DNA of 64,000 nt from contig JASSKH010000026.1 of the NCBI GenBank assembly GCA_031763025.1, forward strand, positions 4,359,429 to 4,423,428, in the 5' to 3' direction. Shown one piece after another: positions 22,810-50,200 of this stretch (its first letter is position 1; every line of letters starts with the position of its first letter). The translations under genes and the position numbers were made by a program. The notes below the pieces were generated by a model that was not told the origin of the DNA, ran no database searches, and was given only the letters and a program-made list of their open reading frames with translations. The DNA comes from Macrocystis pyrifera. Lineage: Eukaryota > Sar > Phaeophyceae > Laminariales > Laminariaceae.

Positions 22810-25800
22810 ATGGCACCTCAACGGCGTCGATCCTTCGCCACCTGTATTTTGATAGCTTGTTGGTCGTGTCAGCCATGTCTTGGGTTCCTCGGCAGCTTGC
22901 CCCACTCGGCGGCTGTGGGCGAGGTACATCAACAACGCTCCTTTCGAAAACATGAACACGTCGAAGTTAGCACGTCCGCAAAGAGGCGAGGCCATGGCCA
23001 TGGTAGCGGAGCGACAACAAGGCACCGAGCGTCGTCAGCAGTCTTCCTGGGGATGGTAGCAACTCCTGCAGACCTGTGGCACTCGTATCTCGGAGCTCTG
23101 GAGGCGGCTCCGTTGTTAACCAAGGTTGGGCGCCCTCTGACTGGATACCTTCGTACCGTTTTTTTTCTACGAACGTACCCAACTGCTGCTGCAAGCTCCT
23201 GTTTGTTCTGGTGTTTGTTGTCGAGATGCACGCTATGACACAACTCATAACAAAGCAGAGGCAGCAGTGCAGCAGTAGACTACAGCAGCGTGAGTACCAG
23301 GCACCAGTATATGGTATATGCCATCTGTAGTGCTGTATTATAGTAGCATAGCGGAGCAGAAAGCTACCCTCAGCTCTATCAAGAGTGAGTAGATGTGGTG
23401 CTATGATGATGTTAATAGAAGATTACAACGTGGCGTCATTTCTTCTGTCATCCGATTCGTGGCCGAAGTGTAATGTTCATGTTCACGTTGCTGTTTCTTC
23501 CTTTCCTGCGCGAAATCGAACCCAACAACCCAACAACATAAAGGCCCCAACACCGGGGATACTGTTCATACGTACGACAGCAGTTCAAGTATCAGAGTAT
23601 CAGAGTTACTGATTTACCCTTACAGGACCTCAGAGTCCTGTTTGGGGGACGGACCACTTGGGGCCGATCTTAATGAAAAGTGTTCTTCAGTTTTTTTTTT
23701 CGGTATTTTATTTTCCTATACGGCAGTAGGAAAGAACCGAAAAATACCGAAAATACTGCCGGAAAAAAAAAAACGAAAAAATCCTTAGAATTTTAGTGGT
23801 TTGTTCCCAGAACGGGACCGCGATCCTGAAAGGGCTGCGTGAAACCAAGCTTTCGTTGTTCTGCAGCTGTGTGTACCAGTACCAGATACCAGGTACTGCT
23901 GTACCTCTGCTATCTCGCATCGCACAGCGATGAATACCTCACGTTACCAGCATCAGAACTTCTGCGTACGATGTTCGCCGTACGTACGTACGTCGCACCC
24001 AGCAAGAGCGACAGAAAACAGTCGAAACACGTCACACATAAGAAAATAGCTTCTGCAATTCGTATCGCCAACAGAATCAAGAACGAGAGAGGACGCCTCC
24101 TTTCGACGTCTATCCCCGTGGCCTCTCTGTCCCTCGCCCCTCTTCTTGTCTGTCCCTTCATTTTTGGCGCAACCAGTCCATCACAGCGGGGGTGATCTTC
24201 CCCGCAGCGGACGCGACCGCCCAGCTTTTCGATAAGAGCAAGGAGGGTGACGAATCGAGCGCTAGCGAAGTAGCCAGCTGGGACTTTCCCCGAACGCTGC
24301 GTTGGCTGTTCTTCGGGTTCGCGGTTCAAGCACCGTGGAACCATGTGAGCCGGAGTTTGTTTTTTGAACGACACAAGTAGTAGTACTCCTCTGTCGATAA
24401 ATATAGTCGCCAGTGCTCGCTGCTCTATCAAGAGCCTCGACGCGAAGACCACTCTGCAAGTCTTGGATTTGCCGCTGTGTATGCTACCAGGGGTTCTTTC
24501 CGACAGTACTAGCCCTAGGGACTGCGCGTTCTGCCCCGATGTGTAGGCAGGCATTCGTCCAGCGAGAGCGCCAATACCGCCACGCACCACTGCCACCACC
24601 ACCATCACCGCCACTGTATCCACCGTAACTTCTTGATGGGTGTATCCCGCTGTATAACGAGGGATGTTTCCCGGCAATGCTAACCCTGCAAACTGCACTC
24701 CTTGCGCCGATGAATAACACATGTTCGTCCAGCGGGCGTTGCCACCATCGCGAAACAACCCACCACTATCACCACTGCAGTCACTGTAACTTTGTGATAG
24801 TTGTATTCCGCTACAAAATGAGGGGTGCTTCCCGACGACAGTAACGCTGCGAGCTGCACTTCCTGCGCTGATGCGGAGCACGCTCTGTTCCAGCGGGAAC
24901 ATCACCACCACCAACACCACCACCATCAACACCGCCGCCGCTGGTGCCGCCACCGCTGGATCTTCTCCACAATCTTGAAACTGAATGGGTAAACGATAAC
25001 GCGCACTGCTGCTGAATGTGTTGTAGTTCTTGTAGACTTCTGGGCCAACCTGTGCCCGGGTGCAACCTCCCTGCTTATCTCTTCATACCTCTCAATATCT
25101 CTCGCTCTGCCTCTCTTCCGCCTGTTCCGCCATCCGCCGTCGCACCCGATGCAGTTCTTTTACGTGGCACTGGACGGAGCATTGCCCCCCACCCCAGACC
25201 CTCTGTCCACCACGACGGCGATCAAGTTAGTCATCGACCAGTTCGTCCAAGCGCCCATCTTCACAATCGTCATTTTCGGGGTGGGTTGCCGGCACGACAC
25301 CGCACAGCAGTGAACGCCCCGTGTGTGTCACAGCAGTGGAAATAACACGCACCGCGATCCGCTACTGTTTTCGCCGTCTCCTAGACGGACTGTCAATTGG
25401 GACATCGTTTTTTTTTTTTTTTTTTTTTCGCCCCGGAGAGCTCGAAATTCTGCACGGTATGTATGTAGACTAGCCAACTATTCCTGCTGTCGTACGAGGG
25501 CCAAGAAACACGTCGATCGTGGCATCACCGTACCCCTAAGCCTATCTTTACCGCAGGAATTGGAAACAAAGAAAATATAAATGCGGGGGGAGCTTACGTG
25601 AAGCTGCCCATCTTCGCCTCTGGGGACAGGTTTCTTCACGAAAAAGCGAGGCATGTTTTTTGTTTTTGTGAACCCGACACATGGATAACGGCGGGCCGCC
25701 CGCTTCTGAGGATTCTGTCATGTTCCGCCCCGGTGCGCTCCCCTCGCTTTGATTTTTGTTGTTGTTGTTGTTTTTGCTCCCCGCGTTGGTCTTCTGCCCC

Positions 25801-27738
25801 GTAACACCTTAAGGTCCTTGGTCTGCTTGAGGGAAAGAGTACGGCAGACATCCGGGAGCAGCTGGACCAGGACTACAAGAGCACGATGTTGGCGAATTGG
25901 GGCGTTTTTGTGCCAGCCGCGACGGTGAACTTGGCTTTCTGCCCTCCCGAGCTGCGAGTGCTGTTCTTAAATGTGAGCCATGATTGCATTGCGCCGCAAG
26001 TTTTAGCTGCGCCGCGTTTTGGGTTGCGTTTGTAACGGCTTTGTCTTGGAATACTTTATCGCCCGTTTCTTGTGGCACTTTATCGCGGGGATTGGGGGAG
26101 GGAGTCACCATCCTTCGTTGCTCAGTCGTTTCGTTCCAGTATATGATTCGTGCGTATGCTTCATCAGAGCTGTTCCTCGCGATCGATGTATATTTCCAGT
26201 TTTTCTTGACACAAGTCGACGACCGCTGAGGGCGTTGAACCCGATGTTCGACAAGTATGGAAGGCAGTAAGCAGGGCGGGGTAGTTGTAGAAGGGGAGCG
26301 ATATCTTTAGCAAAAAGAAAATATCAGCTGTGAGACCGACGATTTCGTCGAAACTCGTCTTTGCGAGCTTTTGTGTGATTCGCCGATAGCGCGTACTGCG
26401 GGTTTTGTATTGACCTCATGCAGGATACGTAACCCGTACATATCTATCCCGTATCTTGTGACAACGTACTGCATGGAGTACAGCGGCACTGGACGAAGAA
26501 AGCGAATGCCTGGCACATTTTAACTTCTAGAAAATAGAGTCTCCGATTTTTTTTTTTTTTTAATCGTACTTGTATTTAGGTGTCTCTTACCGTCTTAAAA
26601 AATTGTTCCGACCCCCACAACGCGCGAAGACGCCGCTTTGCTATCGTAAGGTAGGGGCATAGATAACGCCTACCAGGTACCTGGTACATTTTATGAGGCT
26701 CCTACCTCCCTCCCTCCCTCCCTTAACCCCTTTTAGGACTGCAGTCCTGTTTTGGGGGACAAACCAGTCAAATTTTAAGTGAGTTGTCCCCAAACCGGGA
26801 CTGCAGCCCTGAATGGGTTCACCGTACGAACTCTGTACCTCACTCAACAACCGACTTTTAAGAAAACGTTTTTTCAAGCTACGTGTGTATAATGATACCT
26901 TACGCCGCCAGATACACGCTGTCACGGACTACTGTAGGTGTCTAACGTAATCTGCGAGCCCAAAGTCCGGGACGGAAGAAAAAGGCGTCCCCGGGGGGTT
27001 GGGAAAGGAACGAGGCCCCGCGTTGATTACAACAAGCGAAAAAAACGCGGAGGTCGTATATAGGTAGCGCTGGATGAAAGAGAGAGAGAGAGTCTCCGGC
27101 TGATCCCAGCAGGAGGCCTCTTTGATCGCAAACATACTGTGGACAAAAGCGACAGTGGATATGTTGCAGCATATTTACTTCACTCCCACCGGGAATATAT
27201 GTTCCGTTTGACAATCGTATCAGAGTCCAAATGGTGATTATATTTCCGATCAGATTGTTCCTCGGTTGAGGCGCCCTGTCAGTCAGACATGAGTGGGGTA
27301 AAAAGTGCGAAAGTACCTCCCCCCCCTCTATGGTCATATGACTACGGCCATGCACGATAAGGAGTACCCCCCCCTCCCCACAAACGCCGTGGCGTGGATT
27401 ATTTTCTGATTACAAAATGGCCTTGCGAGAGAGCTTGTTTATTAGGTTGTTTTTTTCTGTGGAACCATCGCCGAACCTTAATGCTTCAAAGTAGTACCTG
27501 GTATTTAAAAAAACAAAAAAAAAAACTATGACCTGTGAGATCGAAAAAATCTTCGAAACTCATATATTCTACAAACTTGGGGTGATAACTTTCGAATCGC
27601 GCGTTTTTACCTACTGTATTTATAGATATCGCCGTTTCTTTTCTTTTCTTGCAGGTAGTGTTCTTTGCGTGGACGATATACCTCAGCACCGTCGTCAGCA
27701 GGGGAGCGGGGGGGATGGGGGCGACGGAAGAAGCCTGA
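22810..27738 (+). CDS. Mpv17/PMP22-family membrane protein, plastid-type leader
   Basis: Five exons, all phase 0: 22810-23124, 24177-24344, 25155-25280, 25814-25972 and 27655-27738 (TGA), giving 283 residues. The Mpv17/PMP22 pattern is clear in order: LWHSYLGALEAAPLLTK, a GVIFPAADATAQ segment, DFPRTLRWLFFGF, APWNHFFYVALD, KLVIDQFVQAP, NWGVFVPAATVNLAFCP, then ELRVLFLNVVFFAWTIYLS. The family forms four-helix inner-membrane channels or pores of mitochondria, peroxisomes and plastids. An extra N-terminus of about 80 residues carries a signal-peptide-like segment (FATCILIACW...CLGFLG) followed by an Arg/His/Ser-rich stretch, which suggests plastid delivery. An alternative last exon at 26200-26229 also fits the phase but lacks the conserved W..YLS end. 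The frame is open upstream to 22714; the ATG chosen directly precedes the leader. Confidence 0.92.
23615..23837. mobile_element. Palindromic element (95-bp family) with inserted hairpin
   Basis: The outer arms (AGGACCTCAGAGTCCTG on the left, GGGACCGCGATCCTGAAAGG on the right) match the 95-bp palindromic family at 26725. The centre is interrupted by about 130 bp that is itself an inverted repeat (CGGTATTTT... with ...AAAATACCG). It lies in intron 1 of the Mpv17-like gene. Confidence 0.55.
24481..24960. repeat. Minisatellite, three units of about 170 bp
   Basis: Units start near 24481, 24661 and 24828, each with TTCCGACAGTA or a close match, a CTGCGC/CTGCACT block, a CCAGCG block and CACCAC runs. 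The array lies in intron 2 of the Mpv17-like gene. The long open frame through it on the minus strand is a by-product. Confidence 0.75.
26725..26819. mobile_element. 95-bp palindromic miniature element
   Basis: The left arm AACCCCTTTTAGGACTGCAG and the right arm CTGCAGCCCTGAATGGGTT are inverted copies around a TTTTGGGGGACAAACC / GTTGTCCCCAAA core. Further copies: 2886-2980, 23615-23837 (interrupted), 30325-30411, 40391-40480, 57075-57168 and 57980-58074. The length and structure fit a MITE with no coding capacity. Confidence 0.75.
27328..27380 (+). mobile_element. C-tailed retroposon 3' end
   Basis: GACTACGGCCATGCACGATA is followed by AGGAGTAC and a run of C, the shared end of this family. 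It sits in the last intron of the Mpv17-like gene. Confidence 0.55.
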
Positions 27739-28163
27739 CGGAAAAAAAACACGACAGGCTGTCCCTCCTTTGGTGACATCCAGGGGGCCTGCTTGACGCA
27801 CTCCGCCTTCGGGAAATACCGTTTCACACGAGTGATAAGGTAGTACACCGCCTGGGATGAAAAATTTTTAGAGCCGGTAATTTTTCTCCAAAATCAGGGG
27901 GGGCGGGGGGGCGGATGGGTGCACCCAACGAAAAAGGTTAGCGTTGTAGGTAGACTGCCTCCTAGCAGATATCCTCTGGCATTGCGTCTACCGATGGAGG
28001 CCCTACTCAAGGTGACGAAACGGGTGAATTGAAGAATGTTGCAATAGCATCACAGGTATTTCCAGTGAAAGAGGAGGGAAGCGCGGCAACAAGGACAAAT
28101 ATGTTGCCTGTGGTGTCGCCGCTGTGATGGCGAGCTGCGTCGGGGAAAAGCGGCGCTGTGATG

Positions 28164-28309
28164 GAACCAGCCCCACTTCTTGAGCCAAAACGTAAAAAAA
28201 AAAAACTGTAACGGTTTCGCGGAGCTGCCGTCAGGATGGAGCCAGCCCCGCTTCTTGAGCAAAAATCGTAAAAAAAAAACTGTATGGGTTTCGCGGAGCT
28301 GCCGTCAGC
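28164..28309. repeat. Tandem duplication of about 73 bp
   Basis: Both units contain CCAGCCCC or a close match, CTTCTTGAGC, a poly-A run and GGTTTCGCGGAGCTGCCGTC. Confidence 0.85.
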
Positions 28310-28675
28310 TATATCTTACGTCTCGTGATAATATAGAGATGGGAAACAGCGCCTGATACCTTCATCCGTAGAATATATGTGCCCAGCTGCCATTTGGCTG
28401 TCTAACTTCGCAGACCTCTTTTTGCGGTCGGTTCCGTTTCAGAATATTGTGTGCTGCATCTTCACGCTGGCGGTTGGTAGATACAAGCACCGGCTTTGTC
28501 TGGGGGGCTGGGTGCTCGCACCTGCTGGGGTTCACAGGAAGACGCCTTCGGTTAAAACGAGGTGTAACGTTACGGGACACGAGAGGATGGCTGTGGCCCA
28601 TCATACGAAAGGCGTCACCAACGCCAACCCTGAAGTTCGTTTTGGTGTACGAGGCGTTTGTGCTCGCCTACGTAA

Positions 28676-28857
28676 GGGCCCATCTTAACGGGGACTTGCG
28701 GCTCTTTCAATTTGACTTGATTTTTTTTTTCTAATTTAGTTTATGGGCCCACCTTATCGAGGACATTCGGTTCTTTCAATTTGACTAGATTTTTTTTTTT
28801 CTAAGTTAATTTACATCTGATTGAACGAAATTTAGTGTTCCCCGTTAAGATGGGCTC
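28676..28857. mobile_element. 182-bp inverted-repeat element with TAA flanks
   Basis: The ends GGGCCCATCTTAACGGGGA and (reversed) GAGCCCATCTTAACGGGGA match at 18 of 19 bases, and TAA lies directly outside both (28673-28675 and 28858-28860). Internally, a 70-bp segment with TTCTTTCAATTTGACT is duplicated. TAA-type three-base duplications with GGGCC-type ends are typical of PIF/Harbinger MITEs; assignment to that group is inference. Confidence 0.75.
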
Positions 28858-29653
28858 TAAGAAGATTGGAGCGATAATGATATGCGATATTGCTGTAAAA
28901 TGTAGCACCCCCACGTGTTTCCTCTTCCGTGTTCACATTTGCCGAGAGGCAGCTTGCTGTTGACATCCTGGGCAAGCGTCCTACGCATTTCGCGCTTTGT
29001 GTTTGGATTGCTGTGTGTTTGGTGAATCTCTGCGTTGATGTTGCTATCCAGATAGTCCCTTTCTGGTTGTCTCGGAGACAGTCCTACCCTGACTTCAGCA
29101 GTCCTTCACCTTTTGTCTCACGGCTTGCGGCCAACTACGTACAACGTCCACGTCCGACCCGCAGCAAGCTCCTAGGCATGTCTGTGTGTTGCCGCCGGAG
29201 CTCTCGACCTGCTCTGGCTTAACTAAAGCTAGACAGCCACCTCTTCTCAACGAGCAAAGGCTAGCGAGGCGCTTTGTCTGACCCGCAGCTATCTCCAGGA
29301 ATGTTTTTGCTGTAGCACCGGGGCTCTTGGACTGCCCTGGCTTATAGCTAGGCTAGACAGCCACCGCTTAACGAGAAATACTAGTTTGCCGCTCTGTCTG
29401 ACCCGGCAGCTAACCTCTTCCTTGCCTCCGAGGCTTTCAAACTTCTCTGACTGGGCTAAAGCCAAGCAGCCAACTCTTTTTTTTTACAAGCAGCCACCTC
29501 TTTTTGACGAGCAGTCGCCTCTCTTCTTGACGATCATGGTTGGGCGCACTCAAACTAATCTATAACTTAGCTACGCAAGGCTAGGCAGCCACCTCTTCTT
29601 GATGATCAAGATTTTGGCGCACTCAAACTGATCTATAACTTAGCTACGTAAGG

Positions 29654-44294
<14,641 letters not shown>

Positions 44295-45689
44295 TTTTGT
44301 TGTTGTAGGCAACACGCACCGCTACCTTTAGACCCAGCTTGCCTCACCGTTAAGCATATCGCCCGAGACCGCACCTATCCTCTGGCTTTTATACGTATAT
44401 GTATGGCCAGATGCATCCAACATCATGAATCTCGTACCAGGTGCGGCGCAATACCAAGCGAAAAAAACGGTTACGTTTTATCAGCTCAGTATCTTGTACC
44501 ACGGGTATCTTGGATCTTACACAGTCAAACCTATATGGTAAAATTGTATGATACCGGTACGAGTATATTTTACAGTAGGTTTATTTGTTGTCAATGGGAA
44601 TGATGTCCGTCACGAGCTAACCCCTGCGAGCCCATCTGGCTATCCCTCAACTTGGAAGCTGAGAGATGCGTCGGTTGGGAGAGATACTTACAGTTCAGTT
44701 GGTCGTCTCGATATCTATCTATACATATCCTCTGTTATTTTTTTTGCTATGTTGGGATTTGAAGGTATAAAAACAGCTATTAATAGTGTGATATTTTTCC
44801 GGTTGCTCTTGGGTTGCTCTGGGTTGCTTATAATAGGTGCCCGTTCGTATTGTAGGCTGTGCGCTGTCGGTCGGCAACGAGTCTCCCGTGGCCAAAACTG
44901 AACCGAGTGAGCCCCCCCCCCCATGGTGCTCTATACACACTCGTAGTATATTATCTGGTACGACATGCATATTTTATTTTCTCGTTATCAAAGCATCAGT
45001 AGCTGCGAGTCCAATTGGTTTTGCTCTCAGCGGTTTGAAGCCGAAAAAAATTGTTGCCGGGAGGATTGATTGGAGTTCTGCTGGTAGTTGATGAAACCGT
45101 TCTTGGGCATGTTCCCCTCTGTGTATTTGCATGCTCGACCGATTCGTGTGTGTTTGTGTGTCTGATGATTGTAGAACACGACGACAACGATATGCGTTGC
45201 CGTGCTGTTTCCTACTGTAGCTGTGTTATACATTTTAATACGCGTGTATGGCGATCGGCTTGGTGGTGGTCAGTATTAGAGTTAACGTTAGAGTTACATT
45301 GGGAGCTGCTAATGCGAGCATCAACAAGTATAGTGACAATCGATCTACTGTGTAATTTCGGTTTCAGGTACTCTCGGTCAGCGCATCTCCCTTGAGGAAA
45401 AGAGTACCACGACAGGCAACACATACATCGATGATGTGGTACGTGCTCTGTGTGAGTTAGCAGCTTAAACTTGCTCGAATAGAACAACATACTATTAATA
45501 GCATTACAGCAGTCGGTCGCAAAAAGAGTCTTCCCCGGTCTTTTTAAAGTGCTCACCAGTATTTGGGCTTTTGCCTCAGAGTACAGTAAAACCTACTATA
45601 TCCCGGCAGGCAGCACAGCACACGCGCTCAAGGACAGGTACCTTATACTACCTGGTGTTATTGTCTTTAGTTGTGTAATGTTACAAGGA

Positions 45690-45800
45690 TTAACCTGGGC
45701 TGGGTAATCGACCGGTCTTTTACCCCTATAGCTAAGTAGGTAATACCTTCACATATTAGGGCGTCGAGGACACGGGTTCGAATCCACTTCGAATGTTTCT
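45690..45800 (+). mobile_element. SINE head with pol III boxes
   Basis: A-box-like TAGCTAAGTAGG at 45729-45740 and a perfect B box GGTTCGAATCC at 45775-45785. The flanking GGGTAATCGACC and TTTTACC blocks resemble the head at 31.6 kb, so both are read as one SINE superfamily. The T stem does not close, so it is not a tRNA gene. Confidence 0.5.
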
Positions 45801-46452
45801 TTCATAGAAACTCTTACCGAATTATGTTGAAACATGGGCCAAACATTTATGTACACGGACTTTTTTAGGTGTACAGGCTGGTTCAGGCCTACCGTCCCAA
45901 ATTGTAATCACCTCTTTACGTCCACGCCGTTTTTTTTAGATAAAATCTGAAGTTTGTCACGCTCTATAAACCCCTGTCTCAACCCGATACTGGGTGTTTT
46001 TCAGGGTCAATCTCGAAAAAACGGCGTGGACAATTGGACTTTGGTGCGGTTAGAGTGCAAGAATGCTTCGTGATTTCATGACTTGACATTGACCCAACGG
46101 AGCAACAGCAGTTATTCGAATACTGCGAAACTTTTTACAGACACTTTGGAGTACCTGGAACCTGTTCGCTCACGAAAAAAACGAAAACAAAAAGTTTCTG
46201 CATGAGGTCACGCTCCCGACCGTTTTCCAGGGCCCATGGTAAGTGGGGTCACGTTATCGGCGCTAGCGCCAGCTCTAGGACTTCCATAAAAAAGGTGGGT
46301 ATGTCACCCTCTTACGCTGTTCAAGGCGGCCGGCCACCTACATGTGAAATTCGAATATTTATTGCGATTGGCACTCATGGTGGAATTTGGGGTGATAGGC
46401 TTGATAAATCAGCTCGTACACAAGATCCAAATATACTGGGTCTAAGAGTTGC

Positions 46453-46760
46453 GAAGGTTTAGGAACTCCAACAGTGAGGATTTTTTCGAGTGAACAGTGC
46501 AACCCCTACCCTAGGACGCCTCAAGTTGAGGAACTCCGTCAGGAGGAATGATTGGGATATAGCCAGTGCAACCCCTACCCGAAGACGCCTTAGGTAGTTG
46601 AGGAACTCCGTCAGTGAGGAATGTTTGGGGTTGAAAAGTGCAACCCGTACGCTGTCGTAGCACGCCTCAGTGGAGGAACTTCAGTCAGCGAGGGAGGGAC
46701 GATTGGGGTTGTAAAGTGCAACCAATCCCTATCGTAGGACGGGCATACTCGTGTGAAAGT
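46453..46760. repeat. Minisatellite, four units of about 80 bp
   Basis: Each unit has GAGGAACTCCGTCAGTGAGG, a TTGGGGTTG block, AGTGCAACCC and a GACGCCT block. The last unit is partial. Confidence 0.85.
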
Positions 46761-47264
46761 GCAACGAGAGCGTTACCTATGGAGTTCTCTACGGTAAACG
46801 TTGCGTTAGATATTCGCGCAAAAGCTTGCGCGACATCCTTCAGGGCGGACAGCAAGTATCATCTCTCCTTTAGACCCATAAAATCAGATCACACGTGATC
46901 CATCAATGCTATCAATGCACCCAGTGTCATCCATCCTCAGACCCGTCCACGTGTTGGACCAGAGTCAGCTTAACAGAGGTGGGGGGTGCTGTGCGGGCAC
47001 ACCGTCTGACTTTAATCGACGGTACTTGAATCTAAACACAAGAAACAAAACCGCGCGAAAAAGCAGGCGGCGGCAATCGTTTCTATTTTTTGTGTCGGAT
47101 TTTTTTTAATCTCCCTTGCGTTCACTCCGGTGTAAACATTCCCTGCCTGCACTACTCCCCCCTGCTACCACGCGACAACACGCATGGCGACAGCAAGAAG
47201 CAGCAGTAGGCCACGCCTCTGCAGCAACTCAAAAAGACGGCCATGAGAAAACTCTGCCCCCTCT

Positions 47265-50200
47265 CTACTTCCGGCCACCCGCCGCCACGATCTTGCCGCG
47301 GCGTCCGGTGGTCTTGGTGTGCTGCCCGCGCACGCGGACACCCCAGTAGTGGCGGATACCACGGTGGGAGCTGGACAAGAAAACGAGGCGGTACGTGCGG
47401 ATGGATGTAGGGAGAAGCGAGAGTGGGCACAAGTCAGCAACAGCACAAATGATAAAAAGGACCCCATCAAATAAATATACAAAAGTGTCGTTCTGCCCGG
47501 AAATATAATCTCCGGCCGGAATGGGAAGAGGTGCCCGGATCGTAGTATTGGGAACCATCAAGGTACGTCAAGACCAAAAACGGAGCAAAATGGTGGCCGA
47601 TAAGGCAGCCTTATCACGACATCCTCGCCCGCGCGAGCGTGGGGCAAGCAGCGGCTGGACGAAATAGTCAGGACACGCGACAAAAAACCGACAACAAGCG
47701 TTTCCGTCGTCACTGAGAGCGTTTATTGGACAACGCTCTGCCGCCACTTCATGGGGTTCATAAACAGCGCGCGGAAAAGGGAGAAAGACCCACCACGCGG
47801 CTCAGCGCAAAACGGCCTACATGCCGATCCTAGTACATCCGATATACTGTTTCATCACGAACGCCTATTGGCAACGGTCTCGTACACCTGTTATACATTG
47901 TGTCACCACAAACACCTCTCTACATGTTGCCGCAGCACCACAGCACCACGCCTCCGTCCCGTTCCGTGTTTCAAAATCGCGGGTGTTCTAAACGGTTATA
48001 TACCGGATGTACTTCGCAAATCCGACAAATCCTGGAAACCCTGGAGAAAAAAAAGCGCAACCGCTTACCGGATCTTCTTCAGCCGCTCGAGGTCCTCTCG
48101 GAGCTTCTGGTCGATCGTCTGGGAAGAGATCTGGGTCGTCTTGCCCGTCTTCCAGTCTTTCTGCCTGTTGAGGAACCAGTCGGGGATCTTGAACTGGCGG
48201 GGGTTTTGGATGATGGCCACAAGCTTCTCGATCTCGTCCGCGGTCATCTCTCCGGCCCTGCGAGAATAAAAAAAACAGCCGAACAAGATTACATCCGGGA
48301 ACTGCAATTAGAGCTGCATCAAGGATATAGACGATTTTCTAGTTGAGGGAGCAAATACGGGAGGGGGCGAGCTCGCGCTATAACTTGTGGCGCCGGTTTC
48401 GTCGTGAGCCGTTTAGAGTCGGTTAAAATTTACATATTTTTTTCATCCACAGGGACGGTAAGGAAAGACAAGAAAAAAAAAGTTCCGAACAAAAAAAAAC
48501 GGCGCACATACGTAGACGTTTTTTTTTTTTCTTTCCCACGAGCACTTGTGGGCAGAAACTACTGCTACTGTACCGTCGGTGCACAAAACCGTTTACCTGG
48601 TACATTTTTCCCTGATTAGTCCCAATAAAGGTGACAGTGGACAGTATAAGGTTTCCATAAAAAAAAACGGTTCGTCCAGTTCCTCACGCCGCCCGAGATA
48701 GAGGACGGCACGGAGCACCACCGGCAACAGACTACTTGTACGTAATACAGGAGCCGGCCCACCCACTACGCTTTTCGTGGCAACTCCCCCCCCCCCCCCC
48801 CCCCGACAACCCAGCGGGCCTGCAGTCCCCCCGCTCATCGTGTTTTATACAAGTGTTTGCCACCCAGCACAGGCGGTCAGGCCAGTCCCTTCACACCGTT
48901 TTTTCGTGCGCGTACGACAGTACCGCCAAGCCGTTCAAGCCAGAAGGAGCTTCGGAATCAAATGTTTGGGCATGTACGAGTCATTACACCCCATCCTAGG
49001 GTGCCTCCAAGCCCCAGCGGAACCCGTATGGCGCGCAGCCAGCCGCATTCCGATTATTCAGCGCCACCCCACCGTATACATCCAACTCAATACAGTTATT
49101 ACCAGGTACTGGTAAGTACGTGTCGATGAGAGCCTGCGCCGCGGCTGACACCGTCCAAAAGCCGGACCGAATAGCCTGACACCTACTATTAACAGAAAGC
49201 TCGGCGAGAGCGCTACAAGTACCGCTACTACTCCTGTACTACCTTCGTCGTGTCTACTACCAGGCAACACAGTAATCAGGACAAAATATGGTGCTTAAAA
49301 CATGGGGGACACAAATGGTTTTGGGTCCATAGTGGGTTCTGATTCTTATTACATATGCCCCCCCCGTACTATTAATATTGGACCTACCCACCCGTAGGGC
49401 TTGAATAATATATATATTATATATATACCCCCCCCCGCACAGTGCTAGTGGACCTGATACCCACCCGCCCCTACCCAACAATGTGCTGACTGGTCGCACC
49501 CCAATCCAACCCCAACCCAACGACGTCGATCGAACCATTGCGCACCAAGCGGCCAACAGAAGGCATCGACGTGGGAGATACGTCAGTTCGTCCCTCAAGC
49601 CCTCACCTCTTGTTGGGGTCAACCTCAGCCTTCTTGCAGATGAGGTTGGAGAAACGGCGTCCCACACCCCTGATGGAGGTCAGGGAGTACTGAACCTGAA
49701 GAGGGATGGAAGGGCCGAGGGGGAAGAGCGCATTCGAGTTTGAGCACAACGACACTGTCGACAACTGAGAGATAAAAAGAGTAGTAATGGTGGTCGAACT
49801 AGAATCGAGTTTGACATCATATACCTGGGAAGTATGTACGATGTTGACAGACCAAATATCAAATCGAACCGGTTTCGATATTCCACACGTACTCGAAAAA
49901 GAGATAAGGATTTTTTTCGTTCTCTTATCAACATAAAATAGCAAAACAACACGGAGATGACAGAGGGTGGATAGCAAAAACGTTTACGATACACGATGTA
50001 ACTGGTATCGAAATTCGATATTTCGGTACATATCGAAACTTTCCATATGTTACGCAACAATAATTTAGAGATTACGTGGAGGCAGGGGTGGGTTTTATGC
50101 CGGAAGTTGCCGCGAGGTCTAGCTAATTGCGGGTGCCTCCGGTCGGAACCGAGCCAACCGGAAAAATAGTCGCGACGGACCTAATACGATGCGTTGGGCA

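Larger units (their letters stand above)
27739..29653. other. Convergent intergenic region, Mpv17-like / Kelch-MORN
   Basis: The two flanking genes end towards each other. The stretch holds a 73-bp direct duplication (28164-28309), the 182-bp inverted-repeat element (28676-28857) and a degenerate tandem array (29150-29690). A plus-strand open frame near 28447-28734 has no recognised relative and is not called. Confidence 0.55.
44295..47264. other. Intergenic region, Kelch-MORN 5' end / RPS18 3' end
   Basis: Both neighbours are on the minus strand. The region contains a SINE-like head (45690-45800) and an 80-bp minisatellite (46453-46760). The presumed promoter of the Kelch-MORN gene lies in the left part. 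Open frames here have no recognised relatives. Confidence 0.55.

Noticed and set aside
26200-26229. Alternative last exon of the Mpv17-like gene (FFLTQVDDR then TGA)
   Set aside because: The phase fits, but the exon at 27655-27738 gives the conserved N...FFAWTIYLS ending of the family.
28447-28734. Plus-strand open frame between convergent genes
   Set aside because: No recognised family, no splice support, and it runs into the 182-bp MITE.
45729-45785. Functional tRNA gene with perfect B box
   Set aside because: The T stem does not close and no cloverleaf can be drawn; it fits a SINE head.
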